Below are positions 18,140 to 27,481 of a stretch of DNA of 64,000 nt, in pieces. Below the pieces are notes generated by a model that was not told the DNA's origin, ran no database searches, and was given only the letters and a program-made list of their open reading frames with translations. A program made the translations under genes and the position numbers. The DNA is from Acidobacterium sp. S8. GTDB lineage: Bacteria; Acidobacteriota; Terriglobia; Terriglobales; Acidobacteriaceae. Where the stretch lies: NCBI RefSeq assembly GCF_009765985.1, contig NZ_LMUM01000022.1:25918-89917 (forward strand), in the 5' to 3' direction. Numbering within the stretch: position 1 is the stretch's first letter; every line of letters begins with the position of its first letter.

Positions 18140-19855
18140 GTGCAAGACCGGCTGCTCGATATCCTGATTCTTGGATTGCTCGTACTGCTCTTCGGAGCCA
18201 TTTACCGGAGACGGGCGACGCTGCGTCTGCGCTTCTGGATTGCGGGCTGGCTGTTTGTGCTTGGCCACTTTGCTGCGCTGCTTCCAACCGCGCGTACCGA
18301 TTTCTGGGCGCAGGTGCAGGCCATTTGCAGCCTCGATGGGCTCTTTCTCGGGGGCGCCTGCTTTGTCCTGGCGTCGGTAGCCTTCAGCCTGTCGAGAAGA
18401 AAGCTGGCATGGTTGGGTATCGGCATCAGCGTTCCTGCTCTGACCTATATTGTTCTGGCAATATTTTTCCCGGAGGGCATCTGGCCACAGATGATTGTGG
18501 CGTTTGCGGGGATAGCGATTGTCGCGCGGCTGGGGTGGCACTTTCGCCGCACTGTAGTGAGTGTTTTCTGGTTGAATACCGCCGCGACGGCGGCCTGCGG
18601 GGCGTGGCTGGTGTGGATGATCGCTCATCAGCAGGGAGATCTGGGCATTTATGCAATCCTCACGCAGCTGTTTTTCGTAAATGCGGTGCTTTTCTGGCAT
18701 GACTTCCATCGCATTTCAGCAGGAGTGATTACCGCATCGGCGGGACTGCTGGCATGGGCAGCGGTGTTCCCGGTAGCCATTCTTCTGAATCAGTTTTTTC
18801 CGATGGTGCATGCGCCAGCGGAATTGTGGAATGTGCCGAAGTATTTCGTTGAATTCGGCATGATCCTTGCGTTGATGGAGAACCAGATCTACTCCGCCAA
18901 GTGGCAGAGTGAGCAGTACCGTCTCCTTTTCGATAACAATCCGCATCCGATGTTCATTTATGACGCGAAGAGCCTGGCATTTCTGCGGGTGAACGACTCC
19001 GCGCTGATGCAATATGGGTACAATCGGGCAGAGTTTCTGGATATGACGGTGGCCATGCTGCATGATCTGGCAACAGTCACCAATATTGAGAGACTGCTGA
19101 CGAATACGGTGGCGCCGGTCCGCGTTTCCGGACCCTGGACGCAGCGCCGGAAGGACGGCAGCGAATTCCAGGCGGAATTGTCATCGCATGCGATCGATTT
19201 TGAGGGGCGCGACGCACGTCTTTGCATGGCGCAGGACGTGACTGACCGCCAGCGTTTACATGAACAGCTTGTGTACCGAGCGCACCATGATTCGTTGACG
19301 GATTTACCGAACCGCTTTCTGCTGGAGCAGAGGATGCAGCATACGCTGGAGAATGCGTCCCGCTACAGCCACAAGGCTGCCATCCTCTGTATTGACCTGG
19401 ATCGTTTCAAACAAGTAAATGACCAGCACGGACATGCAACCGGCGATGCCTGCCTGCAGGTGATTGCAGAGCGGCTGACTTCGCGGCTACGCGAATCGGA
19501 TACGGTGGCGCGGACGGGCGGAGAGGAATTTACCGTAGTGATTGGAGAATTGCTTCACGCCATGGATGCCGAGAAGGTCGCCAACGATCTGCTGACGACG
19601 ATCCGGCGGCAGCTGAGCCTGGGCGAGTGGGAAGTTCAGGTGTCAGCCAGCATCGGAGTAGCGCTCTATCCTGATCATGGGACCGAGGGCTCCCAGCTTT
19701 GGCGTTCGGCAGATTTTGCCATGTACCGAGCGAAGTATGCCGGAGGCGATCAGTTCCAGGTCGTTTCGGAAGTAGACACCGAGTTTGCTCTCGCCTCGCC
19801 GATGGCGCGGCAGATCTCCAAGCCAAGTGTTCGACGGGCGTTAGACCCATCCTGA
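18140..19855 (+). CDS. Membrane-bound PAS-GGDEF diguanylate cyclase
   Basis: Makes the second messenger cyclic di-GMP. Seen: about six to eight hydrophobic helices in residues 1-245, a PAS domain at about 255-375 (YRLLFDNNPHPMFIYD, then a C-terminal AQDVTDRQRL linker), and a GGDEF domain to the end with HDSLTDLPNRFLLEQ, DRFKQVNDQHGHATGD and the active-site motif GGEEF at about 460-464. No EAL domain. The start is GTG 18140, 187 bases after tRNA-Val. The input signal is unknown. Confidence 0.92.
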   Translation: MQDRLLDILILGLLVLLFGAIYRRRATLRLRFWIAGWLFVLGHFAALLPTARTDFWAQVQAICSLDGLFLGGACFVLASVAFSLSRRKLAWLGIGISVPALTYIVLAIFFPEGIWPQMIVAFAGIAIVARLGWHFRRTVVSVFWLNTAATAACGAWLVWMIAHQQGDLGIYAILTQLFFVNAVLFWHDFHRISAGVITASAGLLAWAAVFPVAILLNQFFPMVHAPAELWNVPKYFVEFGMILALMENQIYSAKWQSEQYRLLFDNNPHPMFIYDAKSLAFLRVNDSALMQYGYNRAEFLDMTVAMLHDLATVTNIERLLTNTVAPVRVSGPWTQRRKDGSEFQAELSSHAIDFEGRDARLCMAQDVTDRQRLHEQLVYRAHHDSLTDLPNRFLLEQRMQHTLENASRYSHKAAILCIDLDRFKQVNDQHGHATGDACLQVIAERLTSRLRESDTVARTGGEEFTVVIGELLHAMDAEKVANDLLTTIRRQLSLGEWEVQVSASIGVALYPDHGTEGSQLWRSADFAMYRAKYAGGDQFQVVSEVDTEFALASPMARQISKPSVRRALDPS

Positions 19856-19870
19856 TCTGACAACTTCGTG

Positions 19871-21712
19871 TTATTCCACCTGTAGCGTAAGAACCTGCTG
19901 GCCGCTAAGCACGTGATCGATGGGAACAGAGCCCACGGTCACGGCCGATTCGCCATTCAGCGTCAGCTGGTGGTTCTGGCGAAGCGGGTCGAGTACATTC
20001 GCCATGGACATCGGCACGGTGGAAAGGGTTCGTCCTTCAAGAACAGCCTGCGGTGAGGGTTCAAGTACCGTGACATAGAGGCGGTCGTTTTCGTGCAGAT
20101 TGTTCAGCTGCTCGATCGTGGCTGCGACATCCAGATCCTGGTCGCCGAAGCGCGCGGGCTGCATCAGGCGGTCGAGGGTGCTTCCGTCGCTGACCAGAAT
20201 GCGTACATGGCCTTCGCCCAGAACGGCGGGCAGCGTTATCGGGATGCGGATATTGCGAACCTCTCCCCGCCAGGGCCGGATGGTCGCTTCAATCGTTAAT
20301 TTGTCGCCGGGGTGCACGATGGCAGCAGTGCTCTGCGCGCTTTGCAGCTCCGCTGTAAGGTGTTTGGGGATGGCTTCGACTTCGATGCTCACGCTATCGA
20401 TGGGTGTCTGACGAGCGGCGTTGTCATAGAGCCGGGAGAAGCGTTCACCGACCATGAGGGCTGCGAGCAGGTTGGCGGGTGCAACTTCACTGGGTGCGGC
20501 TAATCCACCGAAATGAACGGCAGGGAAGCCAGCGACATTGACGGTGCTGCGGACGCGATAGCTTGTCTCGGCGGTGAAGTTGTTACGCTGCATCAGCGCC
20601 TGGAAGACGGCGACCATGACGGCGCTGGGAGTGATCTGAGGCTGATCGACAACCTCGATATGCAGAGAGTTTTTACCCGCAGAGGCGACATCTTCGCCGG
20701 TGATGTTAACGGTGACGGGAATCATCTTCGCTTCTCTGCCGAAGACGCCACGGATGGCCGATTCGCGGTCTTCGGTGAAAGAGCCAACCTGTTCCGTCGT
20801 GTTGATGATCTTGAACGCGTTGAGCGGCGAGGGCAGAGTGGCCACGACCTGCGCTTTGGTCATGGGCATGGAGACCGGTCCGAACTGTGTAATGGGATGG
20901 CCGCAGGCGAGGAGTTGCTTGGCATCAACGTAGGTGACGGTGCAGGTGGCGGCGATTTCTAAATCGCCACGCATGAGGAGCGCACTGACCGCTGAGCCGG
21001 GAACGATAGGCTCCGGTTGCTTTTCATTAGCGGAAGAGCCGCCGATACCGGAGACTGCGTTCATACCGAGCAGGGTCGTGTGCTGCTTCCAGAGTTCAAG
21101 CGCCTGCTCATTGAAGCCATTGAAGACGAGAGCGGTGTCCATGGGGCGGATGGCAGTCGTTTCGACCGCATCCTGATTTGTATTGGGAAGAACCGAATCC
21201 GATTTTGCCGAGGCTGTCTGCGAGAAGGGAGCCTGATTGGCAGCGATGAGATCGGTGCTCTGGTGGGAGACTTCGAGCATCTGCCCGATGGGCGTGATAC
21301 CCGCGATGGGTTCTTTGCTGAAGGCTCCGATACGGTAGCTGATGGCTCCGAGAAGCTTGCCGTCGATGTAGACGGGGCTGCCGCTCATGCCGGCGACGAC
21401 GCCGGTGTATTCAGGCTTGGTTCCTTCAAGGCGGCCGAGGATCATGTCCTGGCCGGGGCCGAGCGCGTTGTGCAGGAGGCCCAGAATCTGTACGCCCATC
21501 GGCTCGGGGACGACTCCCTCAAAGACCGTATAAGCGACACCGTGCTGTCCGCGATGCACGTCTGCCAGGGGATAGAAGCCGGCTGTGGAGGGCGGTGGTG
21601 TTGCCGGAAGAGGGGCGAGAGCCGCCGTCTGCGCCGTAAGCCCGGAGGCGGCAAAGAAAATCAGGCAGGCGATGTCTTTCAGGCGAGTTCCCACGTCTAC
21701 AGAGTAGAGCAT
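19871..21712 (-). CDS. Secreted SpoIVB-type (peptidase family S55) protease-like protein
   Basis: A 613-residue exported protein. After an N-terminal signal segment (CLIFFAASGLTAQ) and a Pro-rich linker, the first 200 residues form an S55 domain: PLADVHRGQHGVAYTVFEG, GGIVAGMSGSPVY-like motif GMSGSPVYIDGK with the presumed catalytic serine, and SYRIGAFSKEPIAGITPI. The rest is beta-rich and carries no motif I know; such long C-terminal parts occur in acidobacterial S55 proteins. It is not a sporulation factor here. It is divergent from the VWFA protein gene, with 127 bases between the two starts. Confidence 0.8.
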   Translation of the reverse strand: MLYSVDVGTRLKDIACLIFFAASGLTAQTAALAPLPATPPPSTAGFYPLADVHRGQHGVAYTVFEGVVPEPMGVQILGLLHNALGPGQDMILGRLEGTKPEYTGVVAGMSGSPVYIDGKLLGAISYRIGAFSKEPIAGITPIGQMLEVSHQSTDLIAANQAPFSQTASAKSDSVLPNTNQDAVETTAIRPMDTALVFNGFNEQALELWKQHTTLLGMNAVSGIGGSSANEKQPEPIVPGSAVSALLMRGDLEIAATCTVTYVDAKQLLACGHPITQFGPVSMPMTKAQVVATLPSPLNAFKIINTTEQVGSFTEDRESAIRGVFGREAKMIPVTVNITGEDVASAGKNSLHIEVVDQPQITPSAVMVAVFQALMQRNNFTAETSYRVRSTVNVAGFPAVHFGGLAAPSEVAPANLLAALMVGERFSRLYDNAARQTPIDSVSIEVEAIPKHLTAELQSAQSTAAIVHPGDKLTIEATIRPWRGEVRNIRIPITLPAVLGEGHVRILVSDGSTLDRLMQPARFGDQDLDVAATIEQLNNLHENDRLYVTVLEPSPQAVLEGRTLSTVPMSMANVLDPLRQNHQLTLNGESAVTVGSVPIDHVLSGQQVLTLQVE

Positions 21713-21839
21713 TTCCCGCCTTCCTGGACACGAATCGTTGGCAACCGGCTGGTTCTTGCGGGATAGGCGGTGAATTAATTTTCACCATAGAAATAACTAT
21801 CTGCGAGGTGCTTGCAGCAGAGTGCCTCGGAGTTTCACA

Positions 21840-23066
21840 ATGAATCCAAGCATGAAGTCCAATTTGATCGCATCCCGTATTCGTCAAGCCATTGCACTGA
21901 TGGCCCTGTTCCCCCTGGTGTTTTGTGAGGCGGCTGGCTGGACGCAGCAGTCTCAGCCAGCTCAGCAGCCACAGCAGACCCAGCCGCAAACCCAGCCGAA
22001 TCAGCAGCAGCAGGACCAGTCCGCGCCTGATGCCGGAGGACCGACTGGAGACAACGGCGCCATTGCCATTCCTAAAAAGAAAGAAAAAGACGAGGCTCCG
22101 CCACCGCCGCCTGAGCCGAAGGTGAAGAATCCGGAGGGACTGCAGAACTTTTCTCTGCGTGTCGACGCTTCGGTCGTAAACGTGGATGTGGGCGTGATTC
22201 TGGAGAAGACGCACCAGTTCGTGCCGAATCTACAAAAAGAAAATTTTCGTGTTTACGAAGACGGAAATGCGCAGGAGATCAGCAGTTTCCAGAGAATTCA
22301 AGCTCCGATTACAGCCGTCCTGCTGGTGGAGTTTGCCGCGAACAGCTATGCGTTTATCTACGACATGCGTAACGCGGCCTACACGTTTGCGCAACAGCTG
22401 AAGGCCGATGACTACATTGCCGTCGTGACCTACGACATGCACACTGAGATTTTGACGGACTTTACCCAGGACAAGCGGCTCATCTATCAGTCACTGAATT
22501 CGCTGACGATTCCGACATGGCATGAGACGAACCTTTTCGACGCGCTGTATCAGACACTGGATCGCCTGAGCCGGGTGGAAGGGCGCAAGTATGTAGTGCT
22601 GATCTCATCAGGGCGCGACACTTTCAGCAAGATCAACCTGGACAAGGTGATGCAGAAGATCAAGGCGACTCCGAATGTAACGATCTTTTCGATCGGCACC
22701 GGGCAGACGGCTCGCATTATGGCCGACGGCGCGGGCATGATGGGTCCGATTCGGAATCTGGATTATCTGCAGGCCGACAATCAGATGACTACCTTCGCGC
22801 GCATGACGGGCGGCATGTCGTTCTTTCCGCGCTTTGCCGGCGAGATGCCGGACATCTTCCATCAGATCAACGAGTCGATTCGCAACCAGTATGTGCTGAG
22901 CTACCATCCGACGAACGTGAAGCAGGACGGCACGTATCGCAAGCTGCGGGTCGAGCTGGTAGATAACGAGGGGCATCCGCTTCGCATGCAGGATGAGAAG
23001 CATAAGCCCCTGAAGTACGACATCATTGCCCGCGATGGGTACCGAGCCAAGCAGGAAGTGGAGTAG
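21840..23066 (+). CDS. VWFA-related protein of the acidobacterial type
   Basis: A 408-residue exported protein with a signal peptide, a long Gln/Pro-rich linker (about 40-65), an acidic/Lys/Pro patch, and a von Willebrand factor A-like domain from about 95 on: VNVDVGVILEKTHQFVPNL, VLLVEFAANSY and YVVLISSGRDTFSKINLD. The QYVLSYHPTNVKQDGTYRKLRV tail matches the Acidobacteria-specific VWFA-related family. The MIDAS residues are degenerate (VEFAANS rather than DxSxS). ATG 21840 has CGGAG upstream and beats GTG 21822. The role is unknown; adhesion or envelope assembly are guesses. Confidence 0.85.
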   Translation: MNPSMKSNLIASRIRQAIALMALFPLVFCEAAGWTQQSQPAQQPQQTQPQTQPNQQQQDQSAPDAGGPTGDNGAIAIPKKKEKDEAPPPPPEPKVKNPEGLQNFSLRVDASVVNVDVGVILEKTHQFVPNLQKENFRVYEDGNAQEISSFQRIQAPITAVLLVEFAANSYAFIYDMRNAAYTFAQQLKADDYIAVVTYDMHTEILTDFTQDKRLIYQSLNSLTIPTWHETNLFDALYQTLDRLSRVEGRKYVVLISSGRDTFSKINLDKVMQKIKATPNVTIFSIGTGQTARIMADGAGMMGPIRNLDYLQADNQMTTFARMTGGMSFFPRFAGEMPDIFHQINESIRNQYVLSYHPTNVKQDGTYRKLRVELVDNEGHPLRMQDEKHKPLKYDIIARDGYRAKQEVE

Positions 23067-23070
23067 CCGC

Positions 23071-24279
23071 TCAGACTAGTCGCGTCACGCCCTTCTGTGC
23101 CTGTTCCTGCAGGTGATTGACCATTACACCGAGAGCATATTGCCCGTAGGCGTCAGCGTTGCGCAGTGGGTAATCGGCGTAGTCGATTTTCTGCTGGTTG
23201 GTGACTGCTGGAGGCGCCGCTCCACTTCCAACCCATGGAAGGCCAAATATCCAGGCGACTAACTGGCGATCCTGTTCGCCGACGACGCATTGCTTGGTTC
23301 CGCTGGGAGGAGGCATGCCTGCGGCGTCGAGTCCTTGATTGGCCTGGAGATAAACCGGACGTGGAATGTCTGAAGTATCCATGCACGCGTGAGAGAACTC
23401 GTGGACCAGCGTGCCGATGGTGTTGTCGTTGGCCTGGAAGAGTTCGCGAATTGCTGTTTTGAAAAAGCCGCTGCCGACGATAAGCAGGATATGCCCGCTG
23501 GCGGGGCGGAAAATGCTGCGGCGATAGGTTGCCGCCATATCGTGATTCGTGGCGGATTCGTTGAGGACGGCAAGTCCTGTGACGTTTCTCCCACGAGAGC
23601 CGAAGAGCTCCTGCTGCATAGCAGCAAAGTTGTTGGTGACGGTCTTCAGCGTCACGGTTGTGCAGGGACCAAAGAGCTCAATAAACGCCGTTGTCTTCGG
23701 ATCGACCGGGTTGGGCGATGGTGGTAGTCCGTTGCCAGGCAGGACGGGCGTGCTGCGAAGAGTGTTCAGAGAGAGATCGACGGCCTGTTGCACCGAACGC
23801 AGGATCTGGGTCACATGAGCGACCTGCACTTTTGAAAAAGCAGATGTTTGCGGACGAGAAAACGCAGCTATACGATTGACATTGTCGATTTCGGTCCATC
23901 CGTGGAAGGGTCCATCTTCATCATAAATTGTGCCGCCGGCAATGACTGGGGCTGCTCCGGAGGGTGCCTTTTGCTGTGCAGTTACCGTCCGAAGGGCCGG
24001 CTGATTGACTGGTATGCTCGGCATGACCTGGACACCCCCTTTGGGCTGGGAATCAAGGTAATCTCCCTTGAGATATTTGATAGCCTCCGAGTATTTTTTT
24101 TGTTTGTCTTTCGGCATCGCGTCTATCGAAGCCCGGATCGCCTTCTTATCAGGATTCTCTTGCTGGAGCGCGGTGACGATATCGTGAAGGCTGCTGCTAG
24201 CGCTGTCACTTTTCTTAAATTTAGGGTTAGCCAGGCGAACCTGGCGCACGAATTCCTCAAGATTGGCATAGGGTGGCAT
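23071..24279 (-). CDS. Putative zinc metalloprotease resembling the M35 (aspzincin) family
   Basis: A 402-residue protein with a zinc-site motif HEFSH (H293, E294, H297), followed by D301/D304 as possible third ligand and by NADAYGQYAL (about 374-383), the block that follows the active site in M35 and Lys-specific metallo-endopeptidases. The N-terminal 110 residues are Lys/Gln-rich and unlike any family I know. There is no signal peptide, which is odd for this family: it may stay in the cytoplasm or leave by a non-Sec route. The gene stands alone and ends five bases after the converging VWFA gene. Confidence 0.6.
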   Translation of the reverse strand: MPPYANLEEFVRQVRLANPKFKKSDSASSSLHDIVTALQQENPDKKAIRASIDAMPKDKQKKYSEAIKYLKGDYLDSQPKGGVQVMPSIPVNQPALRTVTAQQKAPSGAAPVIAGGTIYDEDGPFHGWTEIDNVNRIAAFSRPQTSAFSKVQVAHVTQILRSVQQAVDLSLNTLRSTPVLPGNGLPPSPNPVDPKTTAFIELFGPCTTVTLKTVTNNFAAMQQELFGSRGRNVTGLAVLNESATNHDMAATYRRSIFRPASGHILLIVGSGFFKTAIRELFQANDNTIGTLVHEFSHACMDTSDIPRPVYLQANQGLDAAGMPPPSGTKQCVVGEQDRQLVAWIFGLPWVGSGAAPPAVTNQQKIDYADYPLRNADAYGQYALGVMVNHLQEQAQKGVTRLV

Positions 24280-24464
24280 TTCTTACCTGCTTTCGTATGG
24301 AAAAACGCGGACCCAGGCCGGGGAAGAAAAGAAAGAAAGCTTTGTTGCGCCCAAGGGGATATTTTGAGGTTCACCATTGACTGGTGATATTCCGGACGCC
24401 ATTGTAAGAAGCCAATGGCACCTTTGCTACTTAAATTTTTGTTCGAGCAGGAAAATGTCTGTTC

Positions 24465-25046
24465 CTAGGGGTGGAACTTCTCGCCGTTTTCCAGCATTTC
24501 GATGCAGAGAGCGATTCGTTTCGCGCGGGTTTCTGGCTTTTTGGCGGTCTGAATCCGCCACAAGATGGCGTAGCGGTTGCGGCTTTCGAGGGTGGCGTAA
24601 AACTTTTTGGCGCGGGGGCTCTGGTTCAGGGCTTTCTGCAATTCAGGCGGGACGGTCGCAGTCGAGGGCGAGTCGTATGCCTGGTCCCAGCGGCCATCTT
24701 TCCTGGCGCGGTCGATTTCGGCCAATCCTGCGGGCTGCATTCTGCCGGATTCGATAAGGGCCGACACCTTTTCCCGATTGATCTTTGACCAGATGCTCTT
24801 TTTGCCCCGTGGGGTGAACTTCTGCAGCCATGCTTCGTCGCTGAGACTACGTTTCTGGCCGTCGATCCAACCGTAGCAAAGGGCAACTTCCAGGGCTTCG
24901 GCATAGGTAATTGAGGCGGTAACGGAGGCTTTTCTGGCCAATTTCAGCCAGATTCCGGGCGAGGCCTGATGGTTTGGCTTCAGCCACTTCTCCCATGCTT
25001 TTTGATTGGGGAAGGCGATGATTTGCAGCTCAGGTTTCGCGCTCAT
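24465..25046 (-). CDS. YdeI/OmpD-associated family protein
   Basis: A 193-residue protein with the family's usual layout: FPNQKAWEKWLKPNH, GIWLKLARK, ITYAEALEVALCYGWIDGQK, FTPRGKKSIWSKINREKV and a C-terminal Lys/Arg-rich ETRAKRIALCIEMLENGEKFHP tail. Members have been linked to resistance to antimicrobial peptides, but the mechanism is not known. No signal peptide. Monocistronic by position. Confidence 0.87.
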   Translation of the reverse strand: MSAKPELQIIAFPNQKAWEKWLKPNHQASPGIWLKLARKASVTASITYAEALEVALCYGWIDGQKRSLSDEAWLQKFTPRGKKSIWSKINREKVSALIESGRMQPAGLAEIDRARKDGRWDQAYDSPSTATVPPELQKALNQSPRAKKFYATLESRNRYAILWRIQTAKKPETRAKRIALCIEMLENGEKFHP

Positions 25047-25167
25047 GGCGAGAATTAGATTTCCCGGGCATCAATTTGGTCAACGGTGCAAGGGATTTTC
25101 ACTACCTGGAACGGTCGCGTTTTTGGCACTATAAAATAGAAAATATCTCCCGTGGAGGATTCTCTGA

Positions 25168-25389
25168 ATGGCCACCCCCAAAGCCGAAAAGGCAACGAAA
25201 CCCCGTAAGGCTCCCGCAAAAAAGAAGGCTACTGTTGAAGCTGCGGCTGAGCCTATTGTCATCCGACCAACACATGAACAGATTGCCGCACTGGCACAGA
25301 AATTCTGGGCCGAGCGCGGATATACAGACGGCGATGCTGAGAAGGATTGGCTCCGTGCCGAGCATGAGCTGACGCAGATCGCTTCTTAA
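25168..25389 (+). CDS. DUF2934-domain small protein
   Basis: A 73-residue protein. Residues 1-25 are Lys/Ala/Pro-rich, like a histone-type tail; residues 35-70 match DUF2934 (IAALAQKFWAERGYTDGDAEKDWLRAEHEL). The GGAGGA nine bases before the ATG is a strong ribosome-binding site. The function of the domain is unknown; it is common in Acidobacteria and Proteobacteria. A terminator follows. Confidence 0.82.
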   Translation: MATPKAEKATKPRKAPAKKKATVEAAAEPIVIRPTHEQIAALAQKFWAERGYTDGDAEKDWLRAEHELTQIAS

Positions 25390-25424
25390 ACTAGTACATT
25401 TATTCGCAATTCTAAACTATTGAT

Positions 25425-25455
25425 AAAAGGCGCTGTTATGCAGCGTCTTTTCTAT
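25425..25455. terminator. Bidirectional terminator between DUF2934 and the GH43 gene
   Basis: Hairpin with an AAAAGG-CGCTG arm, TTATG loop and CAGCG-TCTTTT arm, followed by further T. It serves the forward DUF2934 gene and, by its A-tract, the reverse GH43 gene, whose stop lies within it. Confidence 0.75.
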
Positions 25456-26504
25456 TTTTGCAAGGCCGCATGCGGCCAGTCATTCTGCCAAGTGAGAGTG
25501 GAAATTTGCAGGGCTGGCTTCCCGGTTTTGGCGTCGTAGGCGTGGAAGATCAGGAGATCCTGACCGTCGGGCTGCATCGCGACTGACTCGCCGCCGGGAC
25601 CCAACCAGCGATCATTGCCGTTGAGGAGCTCGGTGCCGCCGCCTTCCGCCATGGATTTGCCGTTCTGGTCGAGATAGGGCCCGGTGACGGTTTTCGAGCG
25701 TCCGACCATGGTTCGATAGGTGCTTTTGGTGCCACGGCAGCAGAGATCCCATGAGACAAAAAGGTAGTAATAGCCGCCGTGGTGGACGATGAACGGGGCC
25801 TCGACTGCCTCCCAGTCGGGCGGCAGGCCGGGTTTGGCGGGGGCTGCATCGGCCGGCTTACTGCGTGAGGCCAGCGAGTAGAGACCGGTATCTTCTTTCG
25901 AAAGCAAGCCGGTTTTTTCGTCGAGGCGGCGCATTTTGATACCGCTCCAGAAGCTGCCGAAGGCGAGCCATGCGCCACCCTTAGCGTCGAGGATGAAATT
26001 GGGGTCGATGGCGTTGAAGTCGTCACTCTCTACGGAGCGGAGGACCAGGCCGTGGTCGACCCATTTGTAGTTCGGGCTGGAGCGGTCGAGGGTTTTGTTG
26101 GTGGCGAGTGCGATTCCCGAGGTGTTTTTGCCGAAGAGGGAATAGGCGTAGTAGAGGCGGTACTCGCCGTTGGCGTAGGAGATGTCGGGCGCCCAGAGGT
26201 CGACGGTGCCGGGGCTGTCCTTGTGGATCCAGTCGGGAACCTGGTCGAAGACCTGGCCGCAGAGCTTCCAATCGGTCAGGTTTTGGGAACAGCGGACCTG
26301 GAATTGGCCGCCTTCCGGTGTTTTGCCGGTGGCGAAGACGTACCAGGTCTTGCCTTCCTTCATGACGGAGGGGTCGTGTGTGCCCCAGTAGTCGCCTGTA
26401 AGATTTAGGGCTTGCGGCTGCTGGGCTGCGGCGTAGATAGCAACGCCAATGCCGAAGATATAAGCAGCAAGCCACGCCTTCAATAGAGATCGGATCGGGT
26501 TCAT
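25452..26504 (-). CDS. Glycoside hydrolase family 43, arabinan endo-1,5-alpha-L-arabinosidase-like
   Basis: Exported five-bladed beta-propeller enzyme, 350 residues. Seen: signal segment (AWLAAYIFGIGVAIYAAAQ), the general-base aspartate in THDPSVMKEGKTWYVFATG, the second aspartate in NAIDPNFILDAKGGAWLAFGSFWSGI and the general-acid glutamate in WEAVEAPFIVHHGGYYYLFVSW. The CCRGTKSTY stretch is usual in endo-arabinanases. ATG 26504 begins the signal peptide; the earlier start at 26555 would put 17 residues before it. Likely degrades plant arabinan in the periplasm or outside. No sugar transporter is adjacent. Confidence 0.88.
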   Translation of the reverse strand: MNPIRSLLKAWLAAYIFGIGVAIYAAAQQPQALNLTGDYWGTHDPSVMKEGKTWYVFATGKTPEGGQFQVRCSQNLTDWKLCGQVFDQVPDWIHKDSPGTVDLWAPDISYANGEYRLYYAYSLFGKNTSGIALATNKTLDRSSPNYKWVDHGLVLRSVESDDFNAIDPNFILDAKGGAWLAFGSFWSGIKMRRLDEKTGLLSKEDTGLYSLASRSKPADAAPAKPGLPPDWEAVEAPFIVHHGGYYYLFVSWDLCCRGTKSTYRTMVGRSKTVTGPYLDQNGKSMAEGGGTELLNGNDRWLGPGGESVAMQPDGQDLLIFHAYDAKTGKPALQISTLTWQNDWPHAALQK

Positions 26505-26551
26505 AGCTGGTATGGGAAATCGTTTTCTTGTAGAAAAAAGATTAACAGACC

Positions 26552-26995
26552 TCATTTGGTTTTCAAGATGTGAATGTGCTCGATGTGTTCTCCGGCCATG
26601 TGCAAAATTGTCTTATCAAAGGTCACAAGGAGAAGCCCCTCATGCATGGCCAAGCCCAGCAGGTAGGCATCTGTGACTTGGTTGTGGCCTTGCAAGCGCT
26701 TGAAAAATGGCTTTGTCAATGTCTGCCAATTGGACGTAACCGGCTGGTAGTGATATCCCGGCTCCTGCTTCATCCTGTCCAGCATGGCCGTAACCTCTCC
26801 CATGCTCATATCGCCTGTCTTCGGCCTGGTAAAAAAGCGCAGCACTCCGGCCTCTGTGAAAGGGCACAAGGCCCACTGTAAGCCGGGTGTGTCGAACCAT
26901 TCGGTCACAGCTTCGTTGTGGATGTGCGCCTGATCGAGCAAGGCGATGACGGTATTTACGTCCATAAGGTGAACGGGAGCCTTAGTCAGGATCAT
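26552..26995 (-). CDS. VapC-type PIN-domain toxin
   Basis: A 147-residue PIN-fold ribonuclease. The acidic site can be assigned as D12, E48, D109 and D127 (MDVNTVIALLD, PFTEAGVLRFF, VTDAYLLGLA, TFDK). Its first 14 bases overlap the end of the upstream antitoxin-like gene, the classic toxin-antitoxin arrangement. MDVNTV could also be the real start (M11). The RNA target is unknown. Confidence 0.87.
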   Translation of the reverse strand: MILTKAPVHLMDVNTVIALLDQAHIHNEAVTEWFDTPGLQWALCPFTEAGVLRFFTRPKTGDMSMGEVTAMLDRMKQEPGYHYQPVTSNWQTLTKPFFKRLQGHNQVTDAYLLGLAMHEGLLLVTFDKTILHMAGEHIEHIHILKTK

Positions 26996-27248
26996 CCTCC
27001 GAGAGTTCCTTGACCATCTCCGGCGTGACGACGCGGCCTGCCTTCGCCTTGACGAGTAATCCTCTTCGATTCGTGGTCAGTAAGGGAGACGGAGGCTGCG
27101 GCGCTTGTTCGGCGCGGCGCAGCAATTCACTGACGGCAGCTCCAATGGAGATTCCTTTCGCACCCGCATACGTCACGGCAATGGTGTAGGCGTCAGACTC
27201 GATATTCAGATTCCGTCGTTGTGATTCGATATGACAATTCCTTGCCAT
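26982..27248 (-). CDS. VapB-type antitoxin
   Basis: An 88-residue protein before the PIN toxin. The N-terminal half (LNIESDAYTIAVTYAGAKGISIGAAVSELLRRA) resembles the transcription-factor-like antitoxins with a ribbon-helix-helix-type DNA-binding part; the C-terminal half (VKAKAGRVVTPEMVKELSEDD) is the likely toxin-binding tail. ATG 27248 was chosen over 27266 because the first six codons of the longer form do not resemble the family. The pair is probably autoregulated. Confidence 0.78.
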   Translation of the reverse strand: MARNCHIESQRRNLNIESDAYTIAVTYAGAKGISIGAAVSELLRRAEQAPQPPSPLLTTNRRGLLVKAKAGRVVTPEMVKELSEDDPD

Positions 27249-27359
27249 ATATCGATTATGCACCAAATATTATCTAGGTGTCGTAAATGTAATCGGTGTA
27301 TAACCGCTTTAATGCACGAAATTGTTAATTATGAGGGTCAGCCTGACACGATTCATCGG

Positions 27360-27422
27360 GCATTCCTAAATTCGAGTATGTCCTTGAGATTCTTCCTCCC
27401 TTCGTCGTCAGAATGACGGGAA
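27360..27422. repeat. Dispersed repeat, family B copy
   Basis: Contains the core GAGATTCTTC...GTCAGAATGACGG shared with copies near 29590-29620, 37266-37337 and 41335-41385. Intergenic, just upstream of recO. Confidence 0.5.
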
Positions 27423-27481
27423 AAGGTCGGATTACACGATAGCAAGAAGCACGCGGTCATTCTGTTCTATTCTGCGATTCA

